Below the pieces are notes generated by a model. It was given only the letters and a program-made list of their open reading frames with translations, was not told the DNA's origin and did not search any database. From NCBI GenBank assembly GCA_020073145.1, contig JAIQFS010000015.1, positions 1 to 64,000 on the forward strand: a DNA stretch of 64,000 nt, in the 5' to 3' direction. The position numbers were made by a program, and so were the translations under genes. Positions 49,822-58,808 of the stretch are shown here, in pieces (the stretch's first letter is position 1; the number at the start of each line of letters is the position of its first letter). This stretch comes from Terriglobia bacterium (GTDB taxonomy: Bacteria > Acidobacteriota > Terriglobia > Bryobacterales > Bryobacteraceae).

Positions 49822-50343
49822 ATGGACGATTTGAAGAAGCTGATCCGCGAGGTGCCCGACTTTCCCAAGCCCGGCATCCTTTTTTATGACATCACCACCT
49901 TGATCAAAGACGCACAGGGGTTCCGCGGCGTCATCGATGGACTGAAGAACCACTACCAGGGCGCGCACGTGGACACCGTGCTCGGAATCGAGGCCCGCGG
50001 ATTCATCTTCGCGCCGGCCTTGGCGTATGCCTTGGGCGCGGGGTTCGTGCCGGTGCGCAAGCCCAACAAGCTGCCGGCCGAGCGCGTCAGCGTGAGCTAC
50101 GCGCTGGAGTACGGCACCGACAGCCTGGAGATGCACAAAGACGCCGTAGGCCACGGCCAGCGCGTTCTGATTGTCGATGACCTCCTGGCCACGGGCGGCA
50201 CGGCGGCGGCCGCGGCGCGCATGGTGACGGAAGTGGGCGGGATCGTGTCCGGCATCGGCTTCGTGGTTGAGTTGACCTTCTTGAATGGACGCCAGCGGCT
50301 CCCCGGCCAGGACGTCTTTTCGCTGCTCCAGTACGACAAATGA
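49822..50343 (+). CDS. apt: Adenine phosphoribosyltransferase
   Basis: It salvages adenine to AMP using PRPP. The 173-residue product has [20 protein letters not shown] at the start, [18 protein letters not shown], and the PRPP loop [27 protein letters not shown] box (49801-49806) and ggag precede the ATG, so this probably heads the operon through rplI. The stop overlaps ispE (ATGA). Confidence 0.95.
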   Translation: MDDLKKLIREVPDFPKPGILFYDITTLIKDAQGFRGVIDGLKNHYQGAHVDTVLGIEARGFIFAPALAYALGAGFVPVRKPNKLPAERVSVSYALEYGTDSLEMHKDAVGHGQRVLIVDDLLATGGTAAAAARMVTEVGGIVSGIGFVVELTFLNGRQRLPGQDVFSLLQYDK

Positions 50344-51290
50344 GACACCGTGCCCCGGCGACCCGGCGGGCGCGCGTGCGGGCGCTGGCCAAGATCAACC
50401 TTGACCTGCGCGTGCTCGGCAAGCGGCCGGATGGCTATCACGAACTGCGCACGATTTTTCAGACCATCTCGCTGGCAGACACACTGGATCTTGCCTTCAC
50501 GCCGGCGCGCGAGACTTCGATCGAGATCGGCGACGCGCTCCAGATTCCTGACAATTTGGCAGCGCGGGCGGCCCGGTTGGCGTTGGATGCCATGCAGGCT
50601 ACGGGAAAGATCGAGATGCGTCTCACCAAGCGCATTCCGATGGGCGCCGGCCTCGGCGGCGGATCAAGCGACGCCGCGGCGGTGCTCCTGGCATTGCCAG
50701 TCCTGACCGGGCACGTCCTCCCGTTGCCGCAGCTGAGTGCGTTGGCGGCCGAACTGGGTAGCGATGTCACCTTCTTTCTGCTGGGTGGAGCAGCCGCCGG
50801 CATCGGGCGCGGCAACGAGATCTTTCCCCTGCCCGACGGGCCGGCGCGCCGGGGAGTGCTGGTGGCTCCGGGCATCCATGTTTCCACGGCTGAGGCCTAC
50901 CGGCTCCTGAGCCCTAGTTTGACAACCGAATCACAACAAAATAAAATGTTTAGTTTCTCCTCTCAGGTTTGGGCCGGGGGTGTGGCCGAAGCCGGTTGTA
51001 ACGATTTTGAAGCCGTTGTGTTCCGGCAGCATCCCGGTTTGGCCGCAATCAAGAAACGGCTGGAGCGGGCGGGTGCGTCTCCGGCCTTGATGAGCGGCAG
51101 CGGTTCGGCAGTATTTGGGTTGTTTCGGACGGGCGACGGCGTTTCCCGCGCCCTGGCTGCGTTGGAAAGGGAAAGCACCTTTCGGATTTCGCTGGTTAGC
51201 CGCGCGCGCTACCGGAGTTTTTGGTGGCATGCGCTCAAGGAACATATCGCTCGAAAAATATGGCCTCCCCAAAGCCGATACGCGCCATGA
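50340..51290 (+). CDS. ispE: 4-diphosphocytidyl-2-C-methyl-D-erythritol kinase
   Basis: It phosphorylates CDP-ME in the MEP isoprenoid pathway. The 316-residue GHMP kinase has [20 protein letters not shown], the ATP loop [16 protein letters not shown] (residues about 100-114) and [14 protein letters not shown]. The C-terminal part after about residue 290 is longer than in many relatives. Both ends overlap neighbours by four bases (apt and prs), a coupled operon. Confidence 0.94.
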   Translation: MRHRAPATRRARVRALAKINLDLRVLGKRPDGYHELRTIFQTISLADTLDLAFTPARETSIEIGDALQIPDNLAARAARLALDAMQATGKIEMRLTKRIPMGAGLGGGSSDAAAVLLALPVLTGHVLPLPQLSALAAELGSDVTFFLLGGAAAGIGRGNEIFPLPDGPARRGVLVAPGIHVSTAEAYRLLSPSLTTESQQNKMFSFSSQVWAGGVAEAGCNDFEAVVFRQHPGLAAIKKRLERAGASPALMSGSGSAVFGLFRTGDGVSRALAALERESTFRISLVSRARYRSFWWHALKEHIARKIWPPQSRYAP

Positions 51291-52231
51291 GCCACAATCG
51301 CCTCACCGTTTTCACCGGGAACGCCAATCCGGCGCTGGCCCTTGAGATCTGCGAAAACTTGCAGATCGAAATCGGTCGCGCCATGGTCCGGCAGTTCGCC
51401 GACGGCGAAACCTACCTCCAGATTCAGGAGAACGTGCGCGGAGCGGATGTGTTCATCATCCAGTCGACCTGCACGCCGGTGGATCGCCACTTAATGGAAG
51501 TCCTGCTCATGATCGACGCGCTGAAGCGGGCCTCGGCAGGACGCATCACGGCAGTGCTACCCTATTATGGGTATGCGCGGCAGGACCGCAAGGACAAGCC
51601 GCGGGTCCCGATCTCGGCGAAACTGGTGGCTTCTCTGCTGGAACGCGCCGGGGCGGACCGGGTCCTGACTCTCGATTTGCACGCCGCTCCGATTCAGGGG
51701 TTCTTCGATGTTCCGGTAGATCACCTGTTTGCGATGCCCGTGTTGATCGAGTATTTTCGGGCGAAGAATATTCCGGACCTGACCGTGGTTTCGCCGGATG
51801 CGGGAGGCGTGGAACGCGCCCGGGCCTTCGCCAAGCGGCTGAACTCGCCGCTGGCGATTATCGATAAACGGCGGGAAGAAGCCAACGTCGCTGAAGTGAT
51901 GAACGTGGTGGGCGATGTCGAGAGGCGGCATTGCCTGCTGGTGGATGATTTGATCGATACGGCGGGAACGCTGGTGAAGGGCGCTGAGGCGCTGCTCGAG
52001 AAGGGCGCGGCCAGCGTATCGGCTTGCGCGACGCACGCTGTCCTGTCCGGACCAGCGGTGCAGCGGATCGAGAAGTCGGAGATCCGGGAAGTGGTTTTTA
52101 CGAACTCGATTCCGCTTTCCAAGGAAGCGAAGAAGTCGAGCAAGATTCAGGCGTTGTCGATCGCCCCGCTGCTGGCGGAAGCCATCCGGGCGATCAACGG
52201 CGAGACGTCGGTCAGCGGTTTGTTTATGTAG
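51287..52231 (+). CDS. prs: Ribose-phosphate pyrophosphokinase
   Basis: It makes PRPP from ribose 5-phosphate and ATP, feeding apt next door and all nucleotide synthesis. The 314-residue product has TVFTGNANPALALEICENLQ, DGETYLQIQENVRGADVFII, 'YYGYARQDRKDKPRVPISAK', DLHAAPIQGFFDVPVDHL and the PRPP loop CLLVDDLIDTAGTLVKGAE. The ATG overlaps the ispE stop. Confidence 0.96.
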   Translation: MSHNRLTVFTGNANPALALEICENLQIEIGRAMVRQFADGETYLQIQENVRGADVFIIQSTCTPVDRHLMEVLLMIDALKRASAGRITAVLPYYGYARQDRKDKPRVPISAKLVASLLERAGADRVLTLDLHAAPIQGFFDVPVDHLFAMPVLIEYFRAKNIPDLTVVSPDAGGVERARAFAKRLNSPLAIIDKRREEANVAEVMNVVGDVERRHCLLVDDLIDTAGTLVKGAEALLEKGAASVSACATHAVLSGPAVQRIEKSEIREVVFTNSIPLSKEAKKSSKIQALSIAPLLAEAIRAINGETSVSGLFM

Positions 52232-52289
52232 TCTTGGTTTGGTGGGCGAGACGATCGGTTTTCGTCGTCTGCCTTTGAATGAGTTTTCG

Positions 52290-52344
52290 CGGGCCTTCGA
52301 ACCCACGTCAACCCCGTAACCGGGGCCATCGGACTTCGAGCCCG
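52290..52344 (+). promoter_or_regulatory. Folded RNA leader before rplY
   Basis: 52290-52301 pairs with 52335-52344: ten base pairs with a two-base bulge (52295-52296). Inside is a second hairpin, ccccg (52312-52316) and cgggg (52321-52325) with loop taac. The structure ends three bases before the aaggaga ribosome binding site of rplY. It may be an autoregulatory ribosomal-protein leader; this is inferred from position and fold only. Confidence 0.5.
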
Positions 52345-52359
52345 TCAAGGAGATGTGAA

Positions 52360-53067
52360 GTGATTAAAGATATTACTGTCACCGCGCAGGTACGCAGCAC
52401 GCGCGGTAAGAACGAAGCGCGCCGCACCCGCCGCGAGGGGCAGATTCCCGCGGTCGTCTACGGCGCATTACAAGACCCCATATCCGTCGCGGTGAGCCCG
52501 CGCGAGATCCTCAAGATCGTCCACAGCAAAACAGGCTACAACACCATTTTCAACCTGACGATTCAAGGAGGAGGAACCACGCCAGTCATGGTCGTGGACC
52601 AGCAAGTGGACCCTATCAAGGGAACCCTGCTGCACGCCGACTTGAAGCGCATCGATCTATCCAAGCGCATTCGCATCCACGTCCCCGTTCACACCACGGG
52701 CGAGGCTCAGGGCGTCAAGGTACAGGGCGGGTTGCTCGAGGTGATCACCCGCGCCATCGAAATCGAGTGCCTCCCGGATGAGATTCCCGAGGGCTTTACC
52801 GTAGATGTCACCGAGTTGATGATCGGGATGAGCAAACGGGCCAGCGATATCGCGTTGACCGGTTCCATGAAGCTGATCAGCGCGCCGGACGCGGTGATCG
52901 CGCACTCCGTGGCGCTGCGTGCCGAGGAAGTGGCGGCGCCCGCCGAAGGCGCGGTCACTCCGGAAGCCGCGGCCACGGCGGCCGAACCCGAAGTCATCAA
53001 GAAGGGCAAGAAGGAAGAGGAAGCGGCCGCCGACGAGAAGGAAAAAGACAAAGGCAAGAAGAAGTAG
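52360..53067 (+). CDS. rplY: Large ribosomal subunit protein bL25 (CTC/TL5 form)
   Basis: It binds 5S rRNA. The 235-residue product is the long CTC form: N-terminal 5S-binding domain (TARTxxGKNEARRTRREGQIPAVVYG pattern: 'RGKNEARRTRREGQIPAVVY'), then the TL5 beta domain ('HVPVHTTGEAQGVKVQGGLL'). The last 25 residues are a charged Lys/Glu tail. GTG 52360 has aaggaga six bases upstream. pth follows six bases after the stop, a classic pairing. Confidence 0.94.
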   Translation: MIKDITVTAQVRSTRGKNEARRTRREGQIPAVVYGALQDPISVAVSPREILKIVHSKTGYNTIFNLTIQGGGTTPVMVVDQQVDPIKGTLLHADLKRIDLSKRIRIHVPVHTTGEAQGVKVQGGLLEVITRAIEIECLPDEIPEGFTVDVTELMIGMSKRASDIALTGSMKLISAPDAVIAHSVALRAEEVAAPAEGAVTPEAAATAAEPEVIKKGKKEEEAAADEKEKDKGKKK

Positions 53068-53073
53068 CCCGCC

Positions 53074-53664
53074 ATGTTCCTGGTGGCCGGTCTGGGGAAT
53101 CCGGGCGAGGAGTATGTCCATACGCCGCATAACCTCGGGTTCCAGGTGGTGGACCGGCTGGCCGAACGGCACGGCATCCGGGTTACCCGGAAGGATTCCA
53201 AGGCGCTCGTCGGCATGGGCGAAATCGGCGGGCATCCGGTGATATTGGCCGAGCCGCAAACGTATATGAATCTCAGCGGCGCCTCGCTCACGCCGCTGAT
53301 GGAAAAGCACTCCGTCGGAGTGGACCGCCTGGTGGTGGTTTACGACGAGCTGGACTTGGGCTGGCTGGCGCTGAAGATCAAGCCGAAAGGCTCGGCGGCC
53401 GGTCACAACGGCATGAAGTCGGTGATCGCCAGCCTGGGGACCAGCGATATTGTGCGGGTGCGGTTAGGGATTCACCCCGGCCACCCGCTGACGAGTGGAA
53501 CGGATTATCTGCTGGCGCCGATGAAGCGCTCGCAGACGAAGGAATTGGACGGCTTCATCGACTATGCAGCCGATGCGGTCCGTTCGATAATTGCCGAAGG
53601 CGTCGAAAAGGCCATGACGACTTATAATCGTCGCGCCCCAGGCTTAAAAACAGAGGATGCATGA
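53074..53664 (+). CDS. pth: Peptidyl-tRNA hydrolase
   Basis: It recycles tRNA from stalled peptidyl-tRNA. The 196-residue product has [20 protein letters not shown] (catalytic His19), PQTYMNLSG and [20 protein letters not shown], then GHNGMKSV. It overlaps rpsF by four bases and is translated with it. Confidence 0.95.
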   Translation: MFLVAGLGNPGEEYVHTPHNLGFQVVDRLAERHGIRVTRKDSKALVGMGEIGGHPVILAEPQTYMNLSGASLTPLMEKHSVGVDRLVVVYDELDLGWLALKIKPKGSAAGHNGMKSVIASLGTSDIVRVRLGIHPGHPLTSGTDYLLAPMKRSQTKELDGFIDYAADAVRSIIAEGVEKAMTTYNRRAPGLKTEDA

Positions 53665-54116
53665 GGATTTACGAAGAGCTGTTTATAGCAAAACCGGACG
53701 CGCCGGATGAAGAAGTGGATCAGTTCGTGGAGCAGCTGCGCACGCATCTGATCGCCCACGGCGCCACGGTGGACAAAATCGACAAGTGGGGCAAGCGGCG
53801 CCTGGCCTACAGGGTGGACAAGTACCGCGAAGGCTCCTATGTGCTTCTGCAGTTCACCGCGGGAGCCGAGACGGTCAAGGAACTGGAGCGCCGCCTGCGC
53901 GTTTCCGACTTGGTGATCAAATTCCTGACCGTGCGGATTGACGAAACGCTGAAGCGGCTGGAAAAGCGCAAGAAGGATCGGGACAAGCGGGCGGCCAAGC
54001 GGGCCGTCGCCGCGCCGCAAGGTGCGCCAGCCCCCCTGCAACCCGGAGCGCCCTCGATGGAAGCGCCCGCAAGCCCAGCGATGCCCGGCGCCCCGGGCAT
54101 GCCAAAGGAGAGTTAA
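53661..54116 (+). CDS. rpsF: Small ribosomal subunit protein bS6
   Basis: The 151-residue product starts [20 protein letters not shown] and has [20 protein letters not shown] and LLQFTAG, the bS6 core of about 100 residues. A 50-residue extension follows: basic ([20 protein letters not shown]), then a Pro/Ala/Gly-rich end. bS6 binds bS18, encoded next. There is no room for the usual rpsF leader because the gene overlaps pth. Confidence 0.95.
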   Translation: MRIYEELFIAKPDAPDEEVDQFVEQLRTHLIAHGATVDKIDKWGKRRLAYRVDKYREGSYVLLQFTAGAETVKELERRLRVSDLVIKFLTVRIDETLKRLEKRKKDRDKRAAKRAVAAPQGAPAPLQPGAPSMEAPASPAMPGAPGMPKES

Positions 54117-54119
54117 GCC

Positions 54120-54419
54120 ATGGCGGAATCCAGAGGAAGACCAGGAAGCGCGGGACAGCGCCCCACCGGCGGCGACAAAGCCGTTGCCACCGGAAAGAAG
54201 CAGTACTTCCGGCGCAAGAAGGTGTGCCGCTTTTGCGTCGAGCGGATCGACGATATCAACTATAAGGACGTGAAGCTGCTGCACTCCTTCGTGGCGGAAC
54301 GCGGCAAGATCGTGCCGCGCCGCATTTCCGGCGTTTGCGCGCCACATCAGCGCCGGCTGGCGGACGCCATCAAGAAGGCGCGCAACATCGCGCTGCTGCC
54401 CTTCGCGGCGTCTTTCTAG
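54120..54419 (+). CDS. rpsR: Small ribosomal subunit protein bS18
   Basis: The 99-residue product has a flexible basic N-terminus ([17 protein letters not shown]) and the bS18 core: [39 protein letters not shown]. The CRFC and GVCAPHQ cysteines suit the zinc-binding form. It lies three bases after rpsF. Confidence 0.95.
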   Translation: MAESRGRPGSAGQRPTGGDKAVATGKKQYFRRKKVCRFCVERIDDINYKDVKLLHSFVAERGKIVPRRISGVCAPHQRRLADAIKKARNIALLPFAASF

Positions 54420-54428
54420 GGGGAGATT

Positions 54429-54875
54429 ATGGAAGTCATTCTGAGAGAAGACGTCGAAAAACTTGGGAGCCGTGGGGCGCTCGTGAAGGTGGCGGCCGGA
54501 TATGCCCGCAATTTCCTGCTGCCCAAACGCCTCGCAGTCGAAGCAACTGACTCCAACCGAAAGATCGTGGAGCAGGAACGCCAGGCCCACCTACGCAAGG
54601 AAGCCAAAGCGAAGGGCGAGGCGGAGGACTTATCGAAGCTGCTCGCTGGTGTCAGCGTTACCATCGCCCAGAAGGCCGGTGAGTCCGATCAGCTCTTCGG
54701 TTCGGTTACCGCCAAGGATGTGGCCGATGCCTTGGCCGCGAAGAACTTCACCATCGATCGCAAGAAGGTCCACTTGGACGAGCCAATCAGGCAACTCGGC
54801 GAGTTCAAAGTGCCGGTGCGATTGCACCGCGAAGTGACCGTCGAAGTCACCGTCAACGTGGTGAAAGAGGATTAG
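54429..54875 (+). CDS. rplI: Large ribosomal subunit protein bL9
   Basis: The 148-residue product is of standard length: MEVILREDVEKLGSRGALVK and VAAGYARNFLLPKRLAVEAT form the N-domain, a long connecting helix follows (NRKIVEQERQAHLRKEAKAK), then the C-domain (LFGSVTAKDVADALAAKNFT). gggggag precedes the ATG. It is the last gene of the operon; a hairpin follows. Confidence 0.96.
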   Translation: MEVILREDVEKLGSRGALVKVAAGYARNFLLPKRLAVEATDSNRKIVEQERQAHLRKEAKAKGEAEDLSKLLAGVSVTIAQKAGESDQLFGSVTAKDVADALAAKNFTIDRKKVHLDEPIRQLGEFKVPVRLHREVTVEVTVNVVKED

Positions 54876-54883
54876 AACCCGGT

Positions 54884-54911
54884 GTGCCGGCGGTCCCGCC
54901 ACCGCCGGCAC
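54884..54911 (+). terminator. Hairpin terminator of the ribosomal-protein operon
   Basis: gtgccggcggt (54884-54894) and accgccggcac (54901-54911) form 11 perfect base pairs with a six-base loop, nine bases after the rplI stop. The tail is ttcccc, so the T run is weak. Confidence 0.75.
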
Positions 54912-55194
54912 TTCCCCGATCTGGCGTCACCTTCGAACTGCTTCAGGACGTTCCAGACCTCCACCCAAAACCAGTTAGTGTAATCTTCCCAATCACTTCC
55001 AGCTAATGTCATGGTTTCTCAAAGGTGTAGTCTGCCTATGGGGGAAGTACTACTGTTGACCTTGGGAAGGGTTTCGAGGCTGGGTTTCGCGGCTTACAAT
55101 GGGGCGAAGAGGAGTGGATGACCGGAGTCTAACCTTTGCCTCCGGACCTGCGGCGGTAGCTCCCCATGCTCACGAAAGGATCTGCTCGGATCTG
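54912..55194. other. Intergenic region before the TonB-family gene
   Basis: About 280 bases without a recognisable gene. It contains ttgacc (55055-55060) and tacaat (55094-55099), but their spacing is too long for one promoter. The TonB-family frame stays open back to an ATG at 55099. Confidence 0.4.
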
Positions 55195-56925
55195 ATGGTT
55201 TTGCGCCTCCGCATCGGCAGCAAGGACGACCCGGCCGGCAAGTGGCGCTCCGGGCATCGGCTGTTATCGCTGCTGTATTCCGTGTCACTGCATGGGGGAC
55301 TGCTGGCCTTCGCCTTCCTGGGGCCCGAGTGGAGCGCGCCCGATCCAACGGTATACCGTTCGACCATCGTGGCTCTGGAAAAGGAGCACAAGGTAATCTA
55401 TTACGATTTCCGCAAGGAATTGCCGGAAGTCTCCGCGGCGAACCCTTCGTCAAAAATCACTACGCCCACTCCCAACGAACTGAAGTCCAAGCAGCGGATC
55501 GTGACGGCTCCACGGGAGAAGGAGGGCAAGCAGTTCGTGTTTTTGCCGGAGCCGAAAGTCACGCTGCAGCAGGACCTGAAGGCCCCCAATCTGATAGCCT
55601 TGGCGCCGCCGGTCACAGTGCCAGTGCCGGACCGGCCAAAACCCAGAGCGTTCCAGGCGCCGGAACCGGAGAAGGCCGCACCACGGCCGGCCCCAGCCCT
55701 GCCCAGCGCGCCGCCAGTTACCGGCGTCACAACGGACCAACAAAGCGCCGAACTGGCTGCCCTGCTTCACAAGCCGGTGGCGGGCCCGCCGCCGAAGGAG
55801 TTCACGCCGCCGAAAGAGGCGAAGGTTGCGCCGCCACCGGTCGCGCCATTGCCGAACGCACCCCAGATCGCAGTCACCACGAGTGGCGCGCCGAGCGCTG
55901 AACTGGAGAACCTGCTTCGTCGGCCGGTGGCCGGTCCGCCGCCGAAGGAGTTCACGCCGCCAAAAGTGGCGAAGCTTGCGGCGCCGGAGCCTACACTTTC
56001 CTTGCCGAGCACTCCGCCGGTGGCTGGTATCGCCGGTAGCCGGGAGAGCGTTGAGGTCAGTGCGTTGTTGAACAGGCCCCTCGCCGGCCCGCCGCCGAAA
56101 CCATTCGCTCCGCCCTCGCGAACCAACAGCGGGAGCGCAACTCCGGCCGTGGCGCTGCCCGCGGCTCCCTCGGTGGCGGAGAGCCGGTCTCCCGCCAGTG
56201 CCAGTGTCGCGATTGTCGGCCTGAACCCGGCTAACGTACCGCAGATCCCCGTACCCGAAGGCAGCCGTCCTGTCCGCATTGTGGCCGGTGCTCCGGTCCC
56301 CGGCGCGACCCACCCCGAGCTCGGCGGCGGAACCTCGCCCATTGCCGCTCCTAGCCTGTCCATCGAAGGGAAGCTCGCCGTTTCGCCCTCGACCGCGACA
56401 CGCGCGCCGCTCGAGCGCTCTCCAGCGCAGCCCGCGACCGGCTTGGCACGGGTCCAGATGCCGCAGGTGTTACCCACCACCCCGCACGTTTCCGTGCCGC
56501 AGTGGCCCAATACTCGAAGTCTTCCCGCGGCTGTGGAACACCACTTCCAGAACCGGGTCGTCTACATCACCCTGATTCCTTCCCGGTCCGGCGATGACTG
56601 GGTTGTGTGGTTTGGCGAACTCACACCCACGCCCACGAACACGCAGTTGCTGATGCGCCCGCCCACTTTGGTGCGTTCCGGCGGCCTGCCTCCGTTCCCC
56701 GCGCATAGCGACCACGGCACCGGCAGCATCCGTGTGGTGGCGATGATTCATAAGGACGGGCAGGTCGATGCCACCAGCGATCTGGCGGGCGCGGGGCTGG
56801 ACCGCGAACTGGCCGCCGCCCTGCACGCCTGGCAGTTCAGCCCCGCCACGCGCAACGGTGTCGCCATTGACGCCGACGCGGTGATCGACATCCCCGTCGT
56901 GTTCGGAACCCTCAGCTTACGCTGA
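55195..56925 (+). CDS. TonB-family energy-transducing protein with proline-rich repeats
   Basis: The 576-residue product has one N-terminal membrane helix (LLSLLYSVSLHGGLLAFAFL), a long Pro/Ala-rich periplasmic span and a C-terminal TonB domain (GTGSIRVVAMIHKDGQVDAT, DRELAAALHAWQFSPATRNG, IDIPVVFGTL). The span holds three 50-51-residue repeats: AGPPPKEFTPPK at residues 196 and 246, AGPPPKPFAPP at 297, each preceded by an 'LP..P' block. It would drive TonB receptors such as the one at 15-19 kb. exbB/exbD are not adjacent. ATG 55099 is an alternative start. Confidence 0.82.
   Translation: MVLRLRIGSKDDPAGKWRSGHRLLSLLYSVSLHGGLLAFAFLGPEWSAPDPTVYRSTIVALEKEHKVIYYDFRKELPEVSAANPSSKITTPTPNELKSKQRIVTAPREKEGKQFVFLPEPKVTLQQDLKAPNLIALAPPVTVPVPDRPKPRAFQAPEPEKAAPRPAPALPSAPPVTGVTTDQQSAELAALLHKPVAGPPPKEFTPPKEAKVAPPPVAPLPNAPQIAVTTSGAPSAELENLLRRPVAGPPPKEFTPPKVAKLAAPEPTLSLPSTPPVAGIAGSRESVEVSALLNRPLAGPPPKPFAPPSRTNSGSATPAVALPAAPSVAESRSPASASVAIVGLNPANVPQIPVPEGSRPVRIVAGAPVPGATHPELGGGTSPIAAPSLSIEGKLAVSPSTATRAPLERSPAQPATGLARVQMPQVLPTTPHVSVPQWPNTRSLPAAVEHHFQNRVVYITLIPSRSGDDWVVWFGELTPTPTNTQLLMRPPTLVRSGGLPPFPAHSDHGTGSIRVVAMIHKDGQVDATSDLAGAGLDRELAAALHAWQFSPATRNGVAIDADAVIDIPVVFGTLSLR
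55699..56187 (+). repeat. Three-and-a-bit in-frame repeats, period 150-153 bases
   Basis: Within the TonB-family gene, blocks beginning at about 55699, 55849 and 56002, with a partial fourth at about 56155, encode similar 'LPxxPxV..LL.(K/R)PVAGPPPK.F.PP' units. They lengthen the periplasm-spanning part of the protein. Confidence 0.7.
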
Positions 56926-56942
56926 GCGGGCGCTCGGCCTTC

Positions 56943-57401
56943 TCAGCGCTGCTCGTTTCCGAATGATTCCCGCGAAGGCGCGACCCACTCTTCCACCAGC
57001 GTTTCGACCGCGCGGAGCACACAATCCGACAGGGGGCGCCCTAGATCGTATGACTCCGCGCCGATCGTCACGATCAGGGCCTGCGGGACCCGGCCGTAAA
57101 CTTGGCGGGCCAGCCGCAAGATGCTTCCTGGGCTGGCATGGTGCTCCAGCTCGGGGTGGCCGCTCTCCTGAACCGGCTCGGCACGGACCTCCCCCGGCGC
57201 CAGATCCGCTCGGGAATCGATGAACACCGATAGCTCGACACGGCTGACCGCCTCCGCCAACTCGGGCGTGAGTTGGTGTGCCTCCAGGGCCGAGAAGCCG
57301 CGGCAGCGTAACTTGCGAGCGGCATAAGGCCCTGCGCCGTCGTCGCCGCGAAGAGGGTTTCCGAATCCGATGATCAGAACCCCTTCAGGTGGCAATCTCA
57401 T
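56943..57401 (-). CDS. [NiFe] hydrogenase maturation protease
   Basis: The 152-residue product has the protease signature LIIGFGNPLRGDDGAGPYAA near residue 8, with the nickel-sensing acidic residues Asp19 in GDDG and Asp in VFIDSRADL, and a His (ELEHHASP) as the third ligand candidate. It clips the C-terminal extension of the hydrogenase large subunit after nickel insertion. The ATG at 57401 overlaps the end of hoxH, so it belongs to the operon; it is of the HoxW/HycI group. Confidence 0.9.
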   Translation of the reverse strand: MRLPPEGVLIIGFGNPLRGDDGAGPYAARKLRCRGFSALEAHQLTPELAEAVSRVELSVFIDSRADLAPGEVRAEPVQESGHPELEHHASPGSILRLARQVYGRVPQALIVTIGAESYDLGRPLSDCVLRAVETLVEEWVAPSRESFGNEQR

Positions 57402-58800
57402 CCAGCAGCCTCCCGCCGGCATCCAACAATTCGATGCGCAGCGGCGTCAGGCCGCTGGCGTGCGTCGAACAGCTCAAGCACGGATCGTAAGCCCGTACCA
57501 CCGCCGAAACGCGGTTCAACATGCCTTCTTCCAGCTTGTCGCCGTGCACGTATCGCTTGCTGACCTGCTCCACGCTGCGGTTGATCGCCAGGTTATTGTG
57601 GCCGGTGGCGATGACCAGGTTGGCCCACTTCATGGCGCCTTGCTCGTCCACCTTGTAGTGATGGATGAGAATTCCCCGGGGCGCCTCGGCGACGCCGATC
57701 CCTTCCAGAGCGTTGACTGACGCGCGGGCGCGCACGTGAGTATCGAGAATTCCCGGTGTGTCGAGCAAAATGCGAATCCGCTCGAGCGCATAGACGATTT
57801 CGATGAGCCGCGCGTAGTGATAGTGAAAGGAACTGGCGACCACGCGTCCGAAACGCTGCCGGTATTCGGCCAGCTCGGCATCCGCCGCCGGTGTCCCCAG
57901 ATGGTCCGCCACGTTCAGCCGGGCCAACGGGCCCACCCGGTAGATCCCGCCCGGGTAGCCCCGCGGCTTGAAGTACGGCGCCTTGAGATAGGTGTCGCGC
58001 AAGGCCGCTTCCCCAATCGCATCGGCGTATCGCTCGGCGGCCACAGTTTGCACCACGGCGCCGCCCGCGTCCTGGAAGCGGATGGCGCCGTCGTACAGAT
58101 GCAAGGCGCCGGCGGCATCCACCAGTCCGGCGTACATCGTCTCCATGGCGCCGAAGTGAGCGACTTCATCGGCAAACTGATCCAGCGTGCCTTTGAACAG
58201 CTGGAGGGTCTTCCTCGCGATATCCCGCGCCGGGGCCAGGCCCATGAGGATCTCTTCGCGGATCTCCGGATCGAGCGGCTGGCCGATGCCGCCGGGGACA
58301 ATGCCGGAGGGGTGCACCCGCTCGCCGGCCACGGCCTCGATGATCCGTTGGCCGAACTTGCGCAGTGCGATGCCGTCTTGCGCCAGCTCGGGGTGCTTCG
58401 CCGCCAGCCCCAGCACGTTGCGCCGGGCCGGATCGGAGTCCATGCCGAGCAGCAGATCGGGCGCCGAAAGATGGAAAAAACTAAGCGCATGCGACTGCAC
58501 GAACTGGCCGCAGTGGATGAGTTCGCGAAGCCAGGCCGCCGCCGGCGGTATGCGCACCGCCATGATGGCGTCGCAGGCCTTGGCCGAGGCCATCAGATGG
58601 CTGATGGGACAGATGCCGCAAATGCGCGCGGTGATCCCCGGCATCTCATAAAAAGGCCGGCCTTCCACGAATTTTTCGAAACCGCGGACCTGGGTGACGT
58701 GAAACTGCGTGCTGGTCACCTGCCCGGCGTCGTCCAGGTGAATCGTGATCTTAGCGTGCCCTTCGATGCGGGTTACAGGGTCGATGACGATGCGTTTCAT
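57385..58800 (-). CDS. hoxH: [NiFe] hydrogenase large (catalytic) subunit, group 3 type
   Basis: The 471-residue product holds the nickel-iron site: C61-G-I-C64 in RICGICPISH and C441-x2-C444-x2-H447 in DPCLSCSTH. The residues after that motif (ASGLTPLRIELLDAGG and on) are the C-terminal peptide removed by the protease. VIDPVTRIEGHAKITI at the start is typical. The DPCLSCxTH form fits the soluble NAD(P)-linked group 3 rather than the membrane uptake group. aaggag precedes the ATG. It would interconvert H2 with protons in the cytoplasm. Confidence 0.93.
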   Translation of the reverse strand: MKRIVIDPVTRIEGHAKITIHLDDAGQVTSTQFHVTQVRGFEKFVEGRPFYEMPGITARICGICPISHLMASAKACDAIMAVRIPPAAAWLRELIHCGQFVQSHALSFFHLSAPDLLLGMDSDPARRNVLGLAAKHPELAQDGIALRKFGQRIIEAVAGERVHPSGIVPGGIGQPLDPEIREEILMGLAPARDIARKTLQLFKGTLDQFADEVAHFGAMETMYAGLVDAAGALHLYDGAIRFQDAGGAVVQTVAAERYADAIGEAALRDTYLKAPYFKPRGYPGGIYRVGPLARLNVADHLGTPAADAELAEYRQRFGRVVASSFHYHYARLIEIVYALERIRILLDTPGILDTHVRARASVNALEGIGVAEAPRGILIHHYKVDEQGAMKWANLVIATGHNNLAINRSVEQVSKRYVHGDKLEEGMLNRVSAVVRAYDPCLSCSTHASGLTPLRIELLDAGGRLLDEIAT

Positions 58801-58808
58801 GGCGCTCC

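Noticed and set aside
52232-52359. tRNA gene between prs and rplY
   Set aside because: The ttcgaaccc string is suggestive, but no acceptor stem or anticodon arm can be drawn; a bulged long stem fits better.
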